From an uncultured Bacilli bacterium (lineage in GTDB: Bacteria > Bacillota_I > Bacilli_A > RF39 > UBA660), in NCBI GenBank assembly GCA_934119955.1, contig CAKOSZ010000012.1, forward strand, positions 1-29,117: a DNA stretch of 29,117 nt. Reading direction: 5' to 3'. The notes below the pieces were generated by a model. That model was not told where the DNA came from. It saw only the letters and a list, made by a program, of their open reading frames with translations, and ran no database searches. Made by a program: the position numbers and the translations under genes. Below are positions 1 to 7,104 of the stretch, one piece after another; the stretch's first letter is position 1; each line of letters opens with the position of its first letter.

Positions 1-27
1 AAGTATTGACATAATAAAACCCTTATT

Positions 28-157
28 CAAAAAGGGTAAACTATAAATTTCTAAAAGTATCAACTGCAAAAGTCGGGCGAAACCATGACAGCCCCAAAAC
101 ACTTTGATTATAGCATATTTAAAAAAAATAGTAAAGATGACTTGACTATAATTTTTT
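28..157 (+). promoter_or_regulatory. Structured leader upstream of pilin gene, possible c-di-GMP-I-like riboswitch
   Basis: The 195 bases before the pilin gene contain unusually GC-rich islands for this genome. Motifs in order are AAAGGGTAAACT (31-42), GCAAA (66-70), GGGC (75-78), ATGACAGCC (85-93). These recall the conserved strings of the GEMM/c-di-GMP-I aptamer (GGCAAAC, GCAAAG, GGG, ATGGCAGCC), and c-di-GMP riboswitches are known upstream of pilin genes in Firmicutes. However, the usual GACGCAAA and the closing P1 helix are not clear. A weak hairpin (128-132 with 145-149, plus 134-136 with 141-143) followed by T6 at 152-157 could be an expression-platform terminator. No good promoter is seen upstream within the window. 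It may instead be another structured RNA or an upstream gene's tail. Confidence 0.35.
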
Positions 158-170
158 CTTGTGGTAAGAT
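142..170 (+). promoter_or_regulatory. Candidate promoter for pilin gene
   Basis: TTGACT at 142-147 and TAAGAT at 165-170 are separated by exactly 17 bases, the optimal sigma-A spacing, and would start transcription about 20 bases before the AGGAGG site. It overlaps the weak terminator-like hairpin of the leader, so either reading (promoter or attenuator) may be right. Confidence 0.4.
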
Positions 171-195
171 TTTGTTATAAATGATAGGAGGAAAA

Positions 196-729
196 ATGAA
201 AAATAAAAAAGGTTTTACATTAGTCGAATTGTTAGCGGTTATCGTTGTTCTTGCAATTGTTATGGGTATTGCTGCTGTTGCTATTACTAACGTATTAGAT
301 TCTACAAGAAGAAATGCTTATGTTGCTTCTGCAAAACAATTTATCGCTGGTGCTAAGACATTAGTAAATTCTGATATGATGAGTATTCAATTAGGTGAAG
401 CAGCAACTTATGCACCAAAATGTTTAAAGATTTATACTGCTGAAAATCCAGCAAGTAAGAAAATACCACTTTATAAGATTAAAACAGATGGTGCAGCTGA
501 TGATAAAAGCTCATGGGGTAATCCTATAAAGAAAGGTTCTCCTGCTTCTGGTGAAACTGCTGAAGTTGTTGAATCCTATGTTGAAGTAATAGCATCTACA
601 ATGGATGGTATGGGTGAATGTACATATACTTATAAAATTTATTTAACTGATGGAACTTATAATATTGGTAGTGCTTCTGCACCTGTTGCTGAAACAGAAT
701 TAAAAGGTTCATCTGTTACTAATGGTTAA
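196..729 (+). CDS. Type IV pilin-like protein with prepilin N-terminal methylation motif
   Basis: The start is taken at ATG 196, not the in-frame ATG at 181, because AGGAGG at 185-190 lies correctly before 196. The product has 177 residues. It begins MKNKKG-FTLVELLAV: a short basic leader, the class III signal cleavage site after Gly6, Phe+1 and the conserved Glu+5 (Glu11), then a hydrophobic helix to about residue 32. This is the classic type IV pilin/pseudopilin N-terminus, processed by a prepilin peptidase and assembled into a pilus or competence-type pseudopilus. The rest (about 145 residues) is a polar globular domain with two cysteines, which I do not recognise. No other pilus genes lie in the window, so it is an isolated major or minor pilin. 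A terminator follows directly. Confidence 0.85.
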   Translation: MKNKKGFTLVELLAVIVVLAIVMGIAAVAITNVLDSTRRNAYVASAKQFIAGAKTLVNSDMMSIQLGEAATYAPKCLKIYTAENPASKKIPLYKIKTDGAADDKSSWGNPIKKGSPASGETAEVVESYVEVIASTMDGMGECTYTYKIYLTDGTYNIGSASAPVAETELKGSSVTNG

Positions 730-742
730 AAATAATTAAGTT

Positions 743-770
743 AAAGTTCAATTTTTTGAACTTTTTTCTT
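743..770 (+). terminator. Intrinsic terminator after pilin gene
   Basis: A 9-bp perfect stem (743-751 pairing with 756-764) has a TTTT loop and runs into T6 (762-767). It separates the pilin gene from nfo. Confidence 0.8.
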
Positions 771-797
771 TGTCTTAATTTAAATATTTGTTATAAT
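770..797 (+). promoter_or_regulatory. Promoter of nfo
   Basis: TTGTCT at 770-775 and an extended -10 TTGTTATAAT ending at 797, spacing 16. The -10 box is only 16 bases from the start codon, so the transcript would begin at about the AGGAGG site; the same tight layout recurs before other genes here. Confidence 0.6.
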
Positions 798-813
798 TAT
801 TTAGGAGGTTTAT

Positions 814-1680
814 ATGTTAATAATAGGTTCACATGTAGGTTTTAATAAAGATAAGCAATTACTTGGTAGTTTAGATGAGGCTTTGTCATATAAGGCTAAT
901 ACATTTATGTTTTATACAGGTGCTCCTCAAAATACTAAGAGAGTAGAAATAAATGATGATTTAACTAAAAAAGCAATTTTAAAAATGAAAGAAAATAATA
1001 TTGATATTAATAATATAATAGTTCATGCTCCTTATATTATTAATCTTGCTAATAATAAAGAAGACGATAAATATGATTTTTCGATTAGATTTTTAATTGA
1101 AGAAGTTAAAAGATGTGAAAGTTTAAAAATAAAGTATTTAGTATTACATCCAGGAAGTCATGTAGGTCTTGGAGTAGATGTTGGTATTAAAAATATAATA
1201 TTTGCTTTAAATAAAGTTTTAGAAAATAATAATTCAGTTACAATTTTACTTGAAACTATGGCTGGTAAAGGAACAGAGGTAGGTAGTAATTTTTTAGAAT
1301 TAAAGAAAATAATCGATGGTATTAATAGAAAAGAATTAATAGGAGTATGTATGGATACTTGTCATATGAATGATAGTGGTCTTGATTTATCTAATTTTAA
1401 TAACATTTTAGATTTATTTGATAAGGAAATTGGTTTATCTTATTTAAAATGTATTCATATAAATGATAGTAAAAATATAATGGGTTCTAGAAAAGATAGA
1501 CATGAAAATATTGGTTATGGTACAATTGGTTTTTCTAATTTAATTAATATTATTTATAATGAAAGAATAATTAATATTCCTCGTATTTTAGAAACTCCTT
1601 ATGTAGGGGAATTTGCTCCTTATAAAGAAGAAATAGAAATGATTAGAAAAAAAGAGTTTAAAGATTTTAAAAATGTCTAG
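814..1680 (+). CDS. nfo: Endonuclease IV (AP endonuclease)
   Basis: The 288-residue product begins MLIIGSHVGF and matches deoxyribonuclease IV over its full usual length. This TIM-barrel enzyme uses three zinc ions to cut DNA 5' of abasic sites in base excision repair. All nine metal ligands of the family can be placed: His71 (HAPY), His112 (LHPGSH), Glu147 (LLETMAGKGTE), Asp181 and His184 (MDTCHMNDSG), His215 (IHINDS), Asp228 and His230 (KDRHENIGYG) and Glu260 (ILETPY). The gene has AGGAGG six bases before ATG and stands alone between a terminator and a small-RNA locus. It appears intact, and the assignment is very secure. Confidence 0.96.
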   Translation: MLIIGSHVGFNKDKQLLGSLDEALSYKANTFMFYTGAPQNTKRVEINDDLTKKAILKMKENNIDINNIIVHAPYIINLANNKEDDKYDFSIRFLIEEVKRCESLKIKYLVLHPGSHVGLGVDVGIKNIIFALNKVLENNNSVTILLETMAGKGTEVGSNFLELKKIIDGINRKELIGVCMDTCHMNDSGLDLSNFNNILDLFDKEIGLSYLKCIHINDSKNIMGSRKDRHENIGYGTIGFSNLINIIYNERIINIPRILETPYVGEFAPYKEEIEMIRKKEFKDFKNV

Positions 1681-1713
1681 TTTTGTCTAAATTTAAAAAA
1701 GTTTCAAAAGTTC

Positions 1714-1742
1714 TTGGTATAAACTAAAAAGTATGTTATAAT
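1714..1742 (+). promoter_or_regulatory. Promoter of the small RNA locus
   Basis: TTGGTA at 1714-1719, 17 bases, then TATAAT at 1737-1742 with an extended TGT just upstream. No ribosome binding site or ORF follows for about 280 bases, so it drives a non-coding RNA. Confidence 0.7.
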
Positions 1743-1748
1743 TAAGAT

Positions 1749-1989
1749 GTCTAGATAATTTGATACATTGTTAGTATAAATCCTACAAAAAACATTATAC
1801 GGGAGTCCTGATCAATAGTTGGTGTTGAATGCTCGGGTGTGAGTTCCTGAGAATCCTAAAAACTAGTATGGATACCCACCTGATTATAAATCGGGTTTAA
1901 TTCGCCAATGGTCGGTTTTCTGGATGTAAAAATGTGTAAACAAGAAATAGTTATTTGACACTTATTGTCGAATCTATTTCTTTTTCTTT
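1749..1989 (+). ncRNA. Unidentified structured non-coding RNA (about 240 nt)
   Basis: This stretch has its own promoter and ends in a strong terminator, with no plausible reading frame and a GC-richer core (about 1795-1925). The ends pair: 1763-1769 with 1931-1937, 1780-1783 with 1922-1925, and 1789-1793 with 1915-1919, forming an interrupted rod. Inside are a 6-bp hairpin (CTCGGG with CCTGAG, about 1832-1852) and an 8-bp hairpin (1878-1885 with 1889-1896). A long interrupted closing stem of this length would fit 6S RNA, which is my best guess, but I cannot match the sequence to a known 6S. Strings such as CTGAGAA, TACCC and ACCTGAT recall the TPP riboswitch, but its other conserved parts are absent. 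Confidence 0.55.
1944..1989 (+). terminator. Terminator of the small RNA
   Basis: A 7-bp outer stem (1944-1950 with 1974-1980) and an inner stem (GACA with TGTC flanked by ATT/AAT) are followed by TTTTTCTTT. It also excludes the possibility that the sigma-factor frame starts at ATG 1955, inside this hairpin. Confidence 0.8.
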
Positions 1990-2020
1990 ACACTTGTTAT
2001 ATAGTTCTCTTGGTGATAAA

Positions 2021-2653
2021 ATGAAAGAAGAATTAAGAGAATTAATAATCAGTAATCAAAATTTAATTTACAGTATTGCAACAAAGTTTAAAGGTGAAAT
2101 TGACGATCTGTTTCAAGCAGGGTGTCTTGGGTTAATTGATGCTTATTATAAATATGATAAGTCTTTTAATACTAAATTTACAACTTATGCTTATCCTTTT
2201 ATTATGGGAAGTATTTATAAATATGTTTTAGGTAACAAAAATATAAAAGTATCACCTGATGTGATAAAACTTAAACAAGCAATTAAAAAGGCTGATGATT
2301 ATTTAACTCAAAAACTAAATCGAAGTCCAACTGATCTTGAATTATCTAATTTTTTAGAAATACCTATATCAAAATTAGGAGAAGTTAAAAATCTTGAAAC
2401 ATTAAGTTTAGATGATACTAAAAATGATACTAATTTATATGATTTTATTAGTTTAGATAATATTAATAAAGATGATTTAATCTTATTAAGAGATGCTTTG
2501 AACAAACTTGAAAATAAAGAAAAAGAACTTATTTTAAAAAGATATTTTTATAATATGACTCAAAGTGAAGTTGCTAAAAGTTTAGGTGTTAATCAAGTAA
2601 AAGTTAGTAGAGAAGAAGGAAAAATTTTGAAAAAATTAAAAACCTATATGTAA
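2021..2653 (+). CDS. Sigma-70 family RNA polymerase sigma factor (sporulation/stress type)
   Basis: The frame is open from 1955, but ATG 2021 is chosen: it follows a GGTGAT site, and the earlier ATG lies within the small-RNA terminator. The product has 210 residues. Region 2 (about 8-70) contains the core-binding and promoter-melting stretch DDLFQAGCLGLIDAYYKYD...FTTYAYPFIMGSIYKYV, typical of SigF/SigG/SigB-type group 3 sigma factors. A short region 3 (about 77-120) includes RSPTDLELSNFLEI. Region 4 (about 157-208) ends in the helix-turn-helix TQSEVAKSLGVNQVKVSREE. No anti-sigma gene is adjacent. Given cotE in the same window, a role in forespore or mother-cell transcription is plausible but not shown. 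Confidence 0.85.
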   Translation: MKEELRELIISNQNLIYSIATKFKGEIDDLFQAGCLGLIDAYYKYDKSFNTKFTTYAYPFIMGSIYKYVLGNKNIKVSPDVIKLKQAIKKADDYLTQKLNRSPTDLELSNFLEIPISKLGEVKNLETLSLDDTKNDTNLYDFISLDNINKDDLILLRDALNKLENKEKELILKRYFYNMTQSEVAKSLGVNQVKVSREEGKILKKLKTYM

Positions 2654-2669
2654 TTTTAACTATATATGT

Positions 2670-2675
2670 TATAAT
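2670..2675 (+). promoter_or_regulatory. Extended -10 element before zinc-ribbon gene
   Basis: TGTTATAAT with the -10 hexamer at 2670-2675, 18 bases before the start codon and directly followed by GTGGAGGT. There is no clear -35; the TG extension would compensate. Confidence 0.5.
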
Positions 2676-2693
2676 TATCGTGGAGGTATTTTT

Positions 2694-3275
2694 ATGAGTA
2701 AATTTTGTTCAAATTGTGGTAAAGAATTAAATCAAGGTGCCATTTTTTGTCCTAATTGTGGGTCAAGAATAGAGGTTGAAGAAGCAAGTGTTAATCAAAA
2801 CACAAATTCAAATATGAATAGTGAGGTTAATCAAAATATGAATTCTGGTACTAATAATGGTACTAATACTAATAATGGTTCTACAACTATAAATAATTAT
2901 TATAATACAAACAATAATACAAATACTATGTTTTTAACTAAACGTGATATAGCAACCTCAGTTATTTTATCTTTTGTAACATGTGGTATTTACGGGCTTT
3001 TTTGGTTTGTTAATATTGTTGATGATACTAATAAAGTTTCAGAAAGACCAACAGATCCAAGTGGAGGATTAGTAGTTTTATATACTTTACTTACTTGTGG
3101 TATATATGGAATTTATTGGAATTATAAAAATGGACAAAAGTTATATGAAGCAGGAAAAAAATATAACAAAGATATTCAAGATAATTCAGTTTTATATTTA
3201 GTTTTATCATTATTTGGTCTTCAAATTGTAAGTTATTGTTTTATGCAAAATGATTTAAATAAATTTGCTGAATGA
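2694..3275 (+). CDS. Zinc-ribbon and DUF4234 membrane protein
   Basis: The 193-residue product starts with a zinc ribbon (Cys5, Cys8, Cys19, Cys22; CSNCG...CPNCGS). Next comes a low-complexity Asn/Thr-rich linker (about 33-78). The DUF4234-type membrane domain (about 80-190) carries two repeats of the motif TCGIYG(L/I)(F/Y)W. Three or so hydrophobic helices are visible. The function of this family is unknown; such proteins often flank other small membrane proteins in Firmicutes. GGAGGT lies eight bases before the ATG. The stop codon overlaps the next start (ATGA), so the two genes are translationally coupled. Confidence 0.75.
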   Translation: MSKFCSNCGKELNQGAIFCPNCGSRIEVEEASVNQNTNSNMNSEVNQNMNSGTNNGTNTNNGSTTINNYYNTNNNTNTMFLTKRDIATSVILSFVTCGIYGLFWFVNIVDDTNKVSERPTDPSGGLVVLYTLLTCGIYGIYWNYKNGQKLYEAGKKYNKDIQDNSVLYLVLSLFGLQIVSYCFMQNDLNKFAE

Positions 3276-3640
3276 AAAAAAGATTATTAAAAGTTTTTAG
3301 TTTAAATATAATATTGTTATTATTACTTCTTGGTTATTATTATTTAAACAAATATTTTCATATTGGTATACCATGTTTGTTTTATAAAATAACAGGTTTT
3401 AAATGTCCTGGTTGTGGTGTTACAAGAATGTTATTTTCTCTAATAAAATTAGATTTTAAAAGAGCATTTTTCTATAATCCTGTTGTTTTTATTCTTTTAC
3501 CATTTCTTGTTTTTTATATCATTTACCAAGAATATATTTATATAACTAAGAGAAAAAATAATTTAAAAATACCAGAATTTGTTTACTATATATTGATATT
3601 TATTTTAATTATCTTTGGAATACTTAGAAATATAATATAA
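3272..3640 (+). CDS. DUF2752 membrane protein
   Basis: The 122-residue protein has three hydrophobic segments (about 8-24, 68-88, 103-120) and the DUF2752 signature CPGCGVTR at residues 45-52, followed by the usual LFSLIKLDFKRAFFYNP stretch. Its biochemical role is unknown; the family is often encoded next to DUF4234 proteins, as here, where it overlaps the preceding gene by four bases. The Cys pair may bind metal, but this is inference. A terminator follows. Confidence 0.8.
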   Translation: MKKRLLKVFSLNIILLLLLLGYYYLNKYFHIGIPCLFYKITGFKCPGCGVTRMLFSLIKLDFKRAFFYNPVVFILLPFLVFYIIYQEYIYITKRKNNLKIPEFVYYILIFILIIFGILRNII

Positions 3641-3674
3641 AATTACTAGATTATTTATTTAGTAATTTTTTTTT
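3641..3674 (+). terminator. Intrinsic terminator after DUF2752 gene
   Basis: AATTACTA (3641-3648) pairs with TAGTAATT (3660-3667), running into a nine-T tract ending at 3674. Confidence 0.8.
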
Positions 3675-3706
3675 AATTATTCAAAAGTATTGTCATATTA
3701 TTTAAT

Positions 3707-4441
3707 ATGAATAAAGTATTATATCCATTTATTTTAAGTTTTATAGCCTCAATTTCTACTGTTCTTGGTTATTTTATTATTTATTTGAAATGTAATACCA
3801 AAAAAATAATAACATTTTCTCTTTCTTTTGCAACATCTGTTATGTTAACTGTTTCAATAACTGATTTAATACCATCATCTTTTTCATACTTAGAAGAATT
3901 TGTTCTTTTATATCGTATATTAATCATGATTTTCTTTTTAATCCTTGGTATATTTTTATCTTTTTATATATCTTTAAAAGTAGATACTAATAATTCCTTA
4001 GAAAGAGTTGGTATTATTTCTATGCTTGCAATTATTTTACATAATATCCCAGAAGGAATAATTACTTTTATGGTTAGTAAAATTAATCTAAATTTAGGTT
4101 TAAAATTATCAGTTGCAATAGGACTACATAATATCCCAGAAGGAATTAGTATAGCAATTCCTATTTACTATGCAACTAAAAAGAAATTTAAAACATTTTT
4201 AATTGTTTTAATATCAGGATTAAGTGAATTATTAGGTTCTTTTATTGCTTATTTATTTTTAAGTAAATTCATTAATAACTTTATAATGGGTTGTATATTT
4301 AGTTTAACAGCCGGTATCATGTTAAATATAAGTTTAACTGAAATATTAAAAGAAGCAATTAAATACAAAGAAAGAAAATGTTTAATAATTGGTCTATTAC
4401 TTGGCGTTTTAATCATGCTTATTAGTCATTTAATTCTTTAA
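3707..4441 (+). CDS. ZIP family metal transporter (ZupT-like)
   Basis: The 244-residue integral membrane protein has about eight hydrophobic helices. It carries the ZIP family metal-site signatures twice, HNIPEG at 112-117 (helix 4) and GLHNIPEGI around 139-147 (helix 5), which line the binuclear centre of ZupT/BbZIP transporters. It therefore likely imports zinc or another divalent cation. It is preceded by a terminator; a weak TTGTCATATTATTTAATATG lies right at the start, with no clear ribosome binding site, so initiation may be leaderless or inefficient. The 3' end overlaps the convergent yigZ-family gene by 20 bases. Confidence 0.9.
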   Translation: MNKVLYPFILSFIASISTVLGYFIIYLKCNTKKIITFSLSFATSVMLTVSITDLIPSSFSYLEEFVLLYRILIMIFFLILGIFLSFYISLKVDTNNSLERVGIISMLAIILHNIPEGIITFMVSKINLNLGLKLSVAIGLHNIPEGISIAIPIYYATKKKFKTFLIVLISGLSELLGSFIAYLFLSKFINNFIMGCIFSLTAGIMLNISLTEILKEAIKYKERKCLIIGLLLGVLIMLISHLIL

Positions 4442-4979
4442 CTTCAACCAAATTACTAAGTTCTTGTTTTAACTTATCATTTACAAGTAAATAATAAGTA
4501 ATATTATCACCAAATATTTTATCTATAATATTATTTTCATTTAATAAATTATCTATCTTAGTTTTTAAATTATATTTAAATGTTACTTTAACTTTTCTAA
4601 GTTTTTCATATTTAATTAAATTTACTTTTTTAAGAGCCAAACTACAACTATTAGAATATGCTCTTATAAGGCCACCTGCACCTAATTTAATTCCTCCAAA
4701 ATAACGAATACAAACACATATTACATGATTTAAATTATTCTTTTTTAATACTTCTAATATAGGAAGACCTGATGTACCAGATGGTTCATTATCATCATTA
4801 AACCTAATTTCATTATCAAGAATATAAGCATATACTATATGAGTTGCATCTTTATATTCTTTTTTTAAATTATTTAAAATGTTTAAAATATCTTCTTTAC
4901 TATCAATTCTATAAAGATAAGTAATAAACCTAGATTTGTTAATAATTATCTCATTTCTTGTATTTTCATCAATTATCAT
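4422..4979 (-). CDS. YigZ/IMPACT family protein (UPF0029)
   Basis: The 185-residue protein matches the YigZ family. Its N-terminal domain has the hallmarks KSRF (15-18), DDNEPSGTSG (62-71) and RYFGGIKLGAGGLIRAY (92-108). The C-terminal part (about 120-180) is the shorter ferredoxin-like domain found in bacterial members. Eukaryotic IMPACT proteins regulate Gcn2; the bacterial role is unsettled, and a nucleic-acid or ribosome-linked function is usually suggested. GGTGAAAG precedes the ATG on this strand. It is convergent with the ZIP gene, sharing 20 bases, with no terminator between them. Confidence 0.9.
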   Translation of the reverse strand: MIIDENTRNEIIINKSRFITYLYRIDSKEDILNILNNLKKEYKDATHIVYAYILDNEIRFNDDNEPSGTSGLPILEVLKKNNLNHVICVCIRYFGGIKLGAGGLIRAYSNSCSLALKKVNLIKYEKLRKVKVTFKYNLKTKIDNLLNENNIIDKIFGDNITYYLLVNDKLKQELSNLVEVKELND

Positions 4980-5340
4980 ACTTTCACCAAATAAATTATA
5001 ATATATTTAAAATAATAAGAAAATAGGAAAAAATCAAATTTAAGTAATTTTTTTTGAAAATAATTAAGTAACTTATTTATGTTTTTTTAATTTTTTTCTA
5101 ACTTCATCTCTTTTTTTATTAAATAAATTATTGTTAATTAGTTATTTTTCTTTTTTATTTTTTTTAAAAGTTATTTTTTCTTTATTAAAACTTTGGTTTT
5201 TATAATAAGTATTATTTAATATTCTTTTTTTCTAATAGAAAAATTTAATATTTAATTTTTTTTCTTGGTAATTTCTTTTTGACTTATTTTTTCTTTTTTG
5301 TTACTATTTTCTTATCCATGGAATTATTAGATATAATAAG
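4980..5340. other. Gene-free AT-rich spacer with strand asymmetry
   Basis: This stretch between the yigZ-family gene and the recA promoter is almost only A and T, with long T runs on the + strand. On the minus strand it reads as short lysine-rich fragments broken by many stops. I see no gene, RNA or repeat. It could be a decayed lysine-rich gene or simply mutational drift. Confidence 0.5.
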
Positions 5341-5356
5341 CAAATAATAGTAAAAT

Positions 5357-5388
5357 AACTTGATTAAATAATTAATTCAAGTTACAAT
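5357..5388 (+). promoter_or_regulatory. recA promoter with overlapping inverted repeat
   Basis: TTGATT (5360-5365) and TACAAT (5383-5388) are spaced by 17 bases. An inverted repeat AACTTGA (5357-5363) / TCAAGTT (5377-5383), extended inward by TTAA on each side with one extra base, covers the -35 and spacer. A repressor operator is plausible, but it does not match the Gram-positive LexA box (CGAAC-N4-GTTCG). Confidence 0.55.
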
Positions 5389-5413
5389 TAAATTAGTTAA
5401 TACAAGGAGGAAT

Positions 5414-6427
5414 ATGGAAAAAAAAGATGTTGATAAAACATTGGAAAGTGTTTTGTCTGATTTAGAAAAACAATTTGGTAAAGGTGCAGTTATGAGGCTT
5501 GGTGATAATCATCATGCTAAGGTTGAAGTAGTTTCAAGTGGTTCTTTATCACTTGATATCGCACTTGGAGCAGGAGGGTATCCTAAGGGAAGAATTATAG
5601 AAATATTTGGTCCTGAATCAAGTGGTAAAACAACTTTTGCTCTTCATGCCATTGCTGAGGTACAAAAATTAGGAGGAAGAGCAGCTTTTATAGATGCAGA
5701 GCATGCCTTAGATCCTGTATATGCCAAAAATTTAGGAGTAGATATTAATAATTTATTACTTGCTCAACCAGATACAGGTGAACAAGCCCTAGAAATATGT
5801 GAGGCCTTAGTTAGAAGTGATGCCATTAGTATTGTTGTAATAGACTCTGTTGCGGCTCTTGTTCCCCAAGCCGAAATAGATGGAGAGATGGGAGATAGTC
5901 ATGTAGGACTTCAAGCAAGATTAATGAGTCAAGCACTAAGAAAATTATCAGGTACTATCAATAAAACCAAAACAATTGCTATTTTTATTAATCAATTAAG
6001 AGAAAAAGTAGGAGTTATGTTTGGAAATCCCGAAACAACCCCAGGAGGAAGAGCACTTAAATTTTATTCTTCAATTAGACTTGATGTTAGAAAAAGTGAA
6101 GCAATTAAAATTGGTGATAGTATAATTGGTAATAAAACTAATATAAAAGTTGTTAAAAATAAAATTGCCCCTCCATTTAAAATAGCAACTGTTGATATAA
6201 TGTATGGAGAAGGTGTAAGTAAACCTGGGGAAATAATAGATTTAGGAGTAGACTCCGGAGTTTTAGAAAAATCTGGTTCATGGTTTAGTTATAAAGGTGA
6301 AAAATTAGGCCAAGGAAAAGAAAATGTAAAAATGCTTCTAAAAGGAAACCAAAAACTAAGTGATGAAATAGAAAAACAAATAAGAGCATTTTATAATATA
6401 GAAAATCCTGAAAAATCTAAAAATTAG
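5414..6427 (+). CDS. recA: Recombinase RecA
   Basis: The 337-residue protein is full length for RecA, which coats single-stranded DNA, catalyses strand exchange and triggers LexA cleavage. Visible features are the N-terminal polymerisation helix with QFGKGAVMRLG, Walker A GPESSGKT (66-73), EHALDP, the Walker B segment IVVIDSVAALVP, loop L1 region (IDGEMGDSHVG), the FINQLREKVGVMFGNPETTPGGRALKFYSS block containing loop L2, and a C-terminal domain ending in a short acidic/basic tail. AAGGAGGAAT precedes the ATG. It stands alone after a gene-poor spacer; cotE follows after 45 bases without a clear terminator and may be co-transcribed. Confidence 0.98.
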   Translation: MEKKDVDKTLESVLSDLEKQFGKGAVMRLGDNHHAKVEVVSSGSLSLDIALGAGGYPKGRIIEIFGPESSGKTTFALHAIAEVQKLGGRAAFIDAEHALDPVYAKNLGVDINNLLLAQPDTGEQALEICEALVRSDAISIVVIDSVAALVPQAEIDGEMGDSHVGLQARLMSQALRKLSGTINKTKTIAIFINQLREKVGVMFGNPETTPGGRALKFYSSIRLDVRKSEAIKIGDSIIGNKTNIKVVKNKIAPPFKIATVDIMYGEGVSKPGEIIDLGVDSGVLEKSGSWFSYKGEKLGQGKENVKMLLKGNQKLSDEIEKQIRAFYNIENPEKSKN

Positions 6428-6472
6428 TATTCATATTTCAATAATTAGCATAAATTAAATTGAGGAGGATTT

Positions 6473-7003
6473 ATGTCTAATTATAGAGAAATTGTTACAA
6501 AAGCTGTTTTAGGAAAAGGAAAGAAAGTATTTAATCATAATCACTATGTAAATGTTACTAATATTCCTACTAATGTTCTTGGTTGTTGGGTTATAAATCA
6601 TAATTTTAAAGGAAGTAAGGAAGGATCTATTATTACTATTACAGGTAGTTATGACATAAATATTTGGTATTCATATGATAATGATACCAAAACAGATGTT
6701 GTAAAAGAAACATTTAGTTACAAGGAAAATGTTAATATTCGTGAAAAAGAAGGAGTAGATTATTCTAATGCTTCTGTAATTGTAAGAGCCTTAAAAGATC
6801 CAAATTGCACCGATGTTAAGATTGATGGTTCAAAAATTAATTATCAAGTTGCAAGTGAACTTGGAATAGAACTAATAGGAGATACTAAGGTTAAAATATT
6901 AGTTGATGATAACATGGATGACTGGGAAGAAATAGTTGATAACGAAAGTGTTATGAGTGAAATTGATAAAACAGTTGATGAGAATTATTTAGAAAAAAAA
7001 TAA
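6473..7003 (+). CDS. cotE: Outer spore coat morphogenetic protein CotE
   Basis: The 176-residue protein matches CotE throughout: the start (MSNYREIVTKAVLGKGKK), the central ILG-CWVINH-like segment, ITGSYDINIWYSYDNDTKTDVVKE, the ALKDPNCTDVKI block with its conserved PNC, GDTKVKI, and an acidic tail with DWEE. In Bacillus, CotE is made in the mother cell and assembles the outer coat, with the acidic C-terminus recruiting other coat proteins. GAGGAGG lies before the ATG. Its presence implies a spore-forming ancestry. It sits 45 bases after recA. Confidence 0.88.
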   Translation: MSNYREIVTKAVLGKGKKVFNHNHYVNVTNIPTNVLGCWVINHNFKGSKEGSIITITGSYDINIWYSYDNDTKTDVVKETFSYKENVNIREKEGVDYSNASVIVRALKDPNCTDVKIDGSKINYQVASELGIELIGDTKVKILVDDNMDDWEEIVDNESVMSEIDKTVDENYLEKK

Positions 7004-7004
7004 A

Positions 7005-7028
7005 GCATAGGTTTAAAACTTATGTTTT
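7005..7028 (+). terminator. Terminator after cotE
   Basis: A 9-bp stem (7005-7013 with 7017-7025, two G-T pairs) has a TAA loop and is followed by a short T tract. Confidence 0.6.
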
Positions 7029-7054
7029 ATTTTAATAAATTTTTAGAAATTTTC

Positions 7055-7081
7055 TTGATATTTCATATAATATGGTATAAT
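7055..7081 (+). promoter_or_regulatory. Promoter of the murG-murB-divIB operon
   Basis: TTGATA (7055-7060) and TATAAT (7076-7081), preceded by ATGG (extended -10-like). The 15-base spacing is short. Confidence 0.45.
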
Positions 7082-7104
7082 AATATTAAGTTAAAGGTGA
7101 TAAA

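Noticed and set aside
1850..1912. TPP riboswitch (CTGAGAA, TACCC, ACCTGAT strings)
   Set aside because: The TGG-TAAT-CCA helix and GCGTAGGG part are missing, a promoter and terminator make it a stand-alone RNA, and no thiamine gene follows.
1955..2020. Earlier ATG start for the sigma factor
   Set aside because: It lies within the small-RNA terminator, has no ribosome binding site, and adds residues (TLIVESISFSLHL) unlike the family.
5000..5340. Decayed lysine-rich gene on the minus strand
   Set aside because: Only short frames with many stops; indistinguishable from AT drift.
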